DNA from: Xanthomonas prunicola
GTDB lineage: Bacteria > Pseudomonadota > Gammaproteobacteria > Xanthomonadales > Xanthomonadaceae
Direction of reading: 5' to 3'
Length of the DNA stretch: 64,000 nucleotides
NCBI RefSeq assembly: GCF_002846205.1
Contig: NZ_PHKV01000001.1
Span: forward strand, 558,001 to 622,000
Each line of letters opens with the position of its first letter. The first letter of the stretch is position 1. The position numbers and the translations under genes were made by a program. The notes beneath the pieces were generated by a model. The model was not told where the DNA came from and made no database searches. It saw only the letters and a program-made list of their open reading frames with translations. Below, in pieces: positions 63,083 through 64,000 of this stretch.

Positions 63083-63997
63083 CTAGATGGCGCGCGCTGC
63101 GCGGGTCGGCCACCAGGCCGCCACCGCCTGCGCCACGGCCTTCAGCGCCGCATCGCGGGCATCGGCATCGACGGTCGCCTTGTTCAAATACGTGGTCAAC
63201 AGCAGCGGCGCCTGCTGCCCCGGCACCCACACGATGCCGATGTCGTTGCGGCTGTCGGTGCCGTTGTTGCCGGTCTTGTCGCCGACCTTCCATCCCTGCG
63301 GGAAACCCGCACGCAAGCAGTCGTCCCCGGTGCGATTGTCGATCATCCAATCGGTCAGCCGCTTGCGCGAGGCCGGCTGCAAGGCATCGCCCAGCAGCAC
63401 GGCACGCATGCTGCCCAGCATCGCCGCCGGCGTAGTGGTGTCGCGCGGGTCGTCCAGAGCGAAATTGTTCATCGACGGCTCGTTGCGATCCGAGCGGGTC
63501 TGGGTGTCGCCCAGGGTTCGGATGAAGGCGGTCAAGCCGACCGGATCGCCGACCTGGGTCAACAGCAGGTTGGCCGCCACCCCGTCGCTGAAGATCATCG
63601 CCGCCTGGCACAACTCGGCAAGGCTAAGGCTCCCGCCCACATGCGGCTTGGTCGCCGGCGCATAGGACAACATGTCCTCGGCGCGGATCGGCACCTGCCG
63701 GTCCAGCCGCAACTCGCCACGGTCGACCCGCTGCAAGACCGCAGCAACCAATAAGAATTTGAAGGTACTGCAGAGCGGGAAGCGCTCGTCCTGCCGCTGC
63801 TCGATCCGCTGGCCGGTGGCGGTATCGAGCAGGCTGATCCCCAGCCGCCCGCCGCTGCGGCGTTCGATCTCGACCCAGCGGGCACGCAGCGCGGCCTCGG
63901 CGCTTGGCTTGGACGGCTTGATTGCCAAGGCATTACCGGACACCGCCAAGGCAATCCCGACCCCGGCTCCACGTAGAAACTGTCGCCTGCTATGCAT
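63083..63997 (-). CDS. bla: Class A beta-lactamase, Tat-exported
   Basis: 304 residues. The N-terminal MHSRRQFLRGAGVGIALAV is a twin-arginine signal, as in the L2-type enzymes of relatives. Active-site Ser77 and Lys80 in CSTFK, Ser-Asp-Gly at 137-139 in MIFSDGVAANLLL (most class A enzymes have Ser-Asp-Asn), the general base Glu173 and Asn177 in RNEPSMNNF, and Lys241-Thr-Gly in KVGDKTGNNG. Cys76 stands just before the active-site Ser, but the partner Cys of carbapenemases is absent (N-N-G there). It acts in the periplasm on penicillins and cephalosporins. The usual divergent ampR would lie just beyond the right edge. Confidence 0.95.
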   Translation of the reverse strand: MHSRRQFLRGAGVGIALAVSGNALAIKPSKPSAEAALRARWVEIERRSGGRLGISLLDTATGQRIEQRQDERFPLCSTFKFLLVAAVLQRVDRGELRLDRQVPIRAEDMLSYAPATKPHVGGSLSLAELCQAAMIFSDGVAANLLLTQVGDPVGLTAFIRTLGDTQTRSDRNEPSMNNFALDDPRDTTTPAAMLGSMRAVLLGDALQPASRKRLTDWMIDNRTGDDCLRAGFPQGWKVGDKTGNNGTDSRNDIGIVWVPGQQAPLLLTTYLNKATVDADARDAALKAVAQAVAAWWPTRAARAI

Positions 63998-64000
63998 TGG

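Overview
The window is a stretch of a high-GC gammaproteobacterial chromosome that looks like Xanthomonas (family Xanthomonadaceae). The reasons are the TonB receptor beginning with the 'Xanthomonas/Caulobacter' type plug, the CGGGATT/CGGGAAT heptamer repeats in many intergenic gaps, the multi-domain RelA with a dead hydrolase domain, the Tat-exported class A beta-lactamase and the Tat-type phospholipase C. I cannot name the species from sequence alone. No prophage, insertion sequence, integrase, CRISPR array or rRNA operon was seen. One tRNA gene (tRNA-Lys) is present.

Layout. 1-5.3 kb: the 3' part of a glycosyltransferase, a membrane-anchored helical-repeat protein, a 13-copy heptamer array and relA. 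5.6-8.8 kb: a compact pqqABCDE operon with 4-base overlaps between pqqB, C, D and E and a hairpin after pqqA. 8.8-15.4 kb: a small exported protein, a PqaA-family exported protein, glucokinase and a large TonB receptor. 15.5-22.8 kb: hrpA, dps, a 112-bp tandem array of hairpin-rich repeats, recQ. 22.9-34.6 kb: small exported, lipoprotein and regulatory genes, a pseudouridine-synthase-like gene with an altered catalytic motif, a chemoreceptor, a GNAT gene broken by two frameshifts, the divergent argO-like exporter/argP-like regulator pair, an HWE-type kinase with its receiver protein, queC and tRNA-Lys.

34.8-52.9 kb is almost entirely on the minus strand and follows the conserved order fmdB, aspS, yebC, ruvC, ruvA, ruvB, ybgC, tolQ, tolR, tolA, tolB, pal, cpoB, queE. 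It is interrupted by a GNAT and an alpha/beta-hydrolase gene between aspS and yebC, by kup and a two-domain SMI1/KNR4-like gene between ruvA and ruvB, and by a DUF3011 gene on the other strand between fmdB and aspS. 53.4-64 kb: an MFS transporter, a MITE-like inverted repeat element and a related sequence, a TonB receptor followed directly by a Tat-exported phospholipase C, a GT39-like polytopic membrane protein, an esterase gene broken by a one-base insertion, and a class A beta-lactamase.

Together the genes serve PQQ cofactor synthesis, stringent response, DNA repair (RecQ, RuvABC), the Tol-Pal envelope machine, preQ0/queuosine synthesis (QueC, QueE), nutrient import through TonB receptors, and envelope or secreted hydrolases. 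No clearly new multi-gene system was found. The best leads are the repeat families (heptamers that have entered the ybgC reading frame and form inverted pairs between the ruv genes; the hairpin array after dps; the inverted-repeat element near 54.8 kb), two recently broken genes, the RsuA-like protein without the usual catalytic Asp, and the receptor-phospholipase pair.
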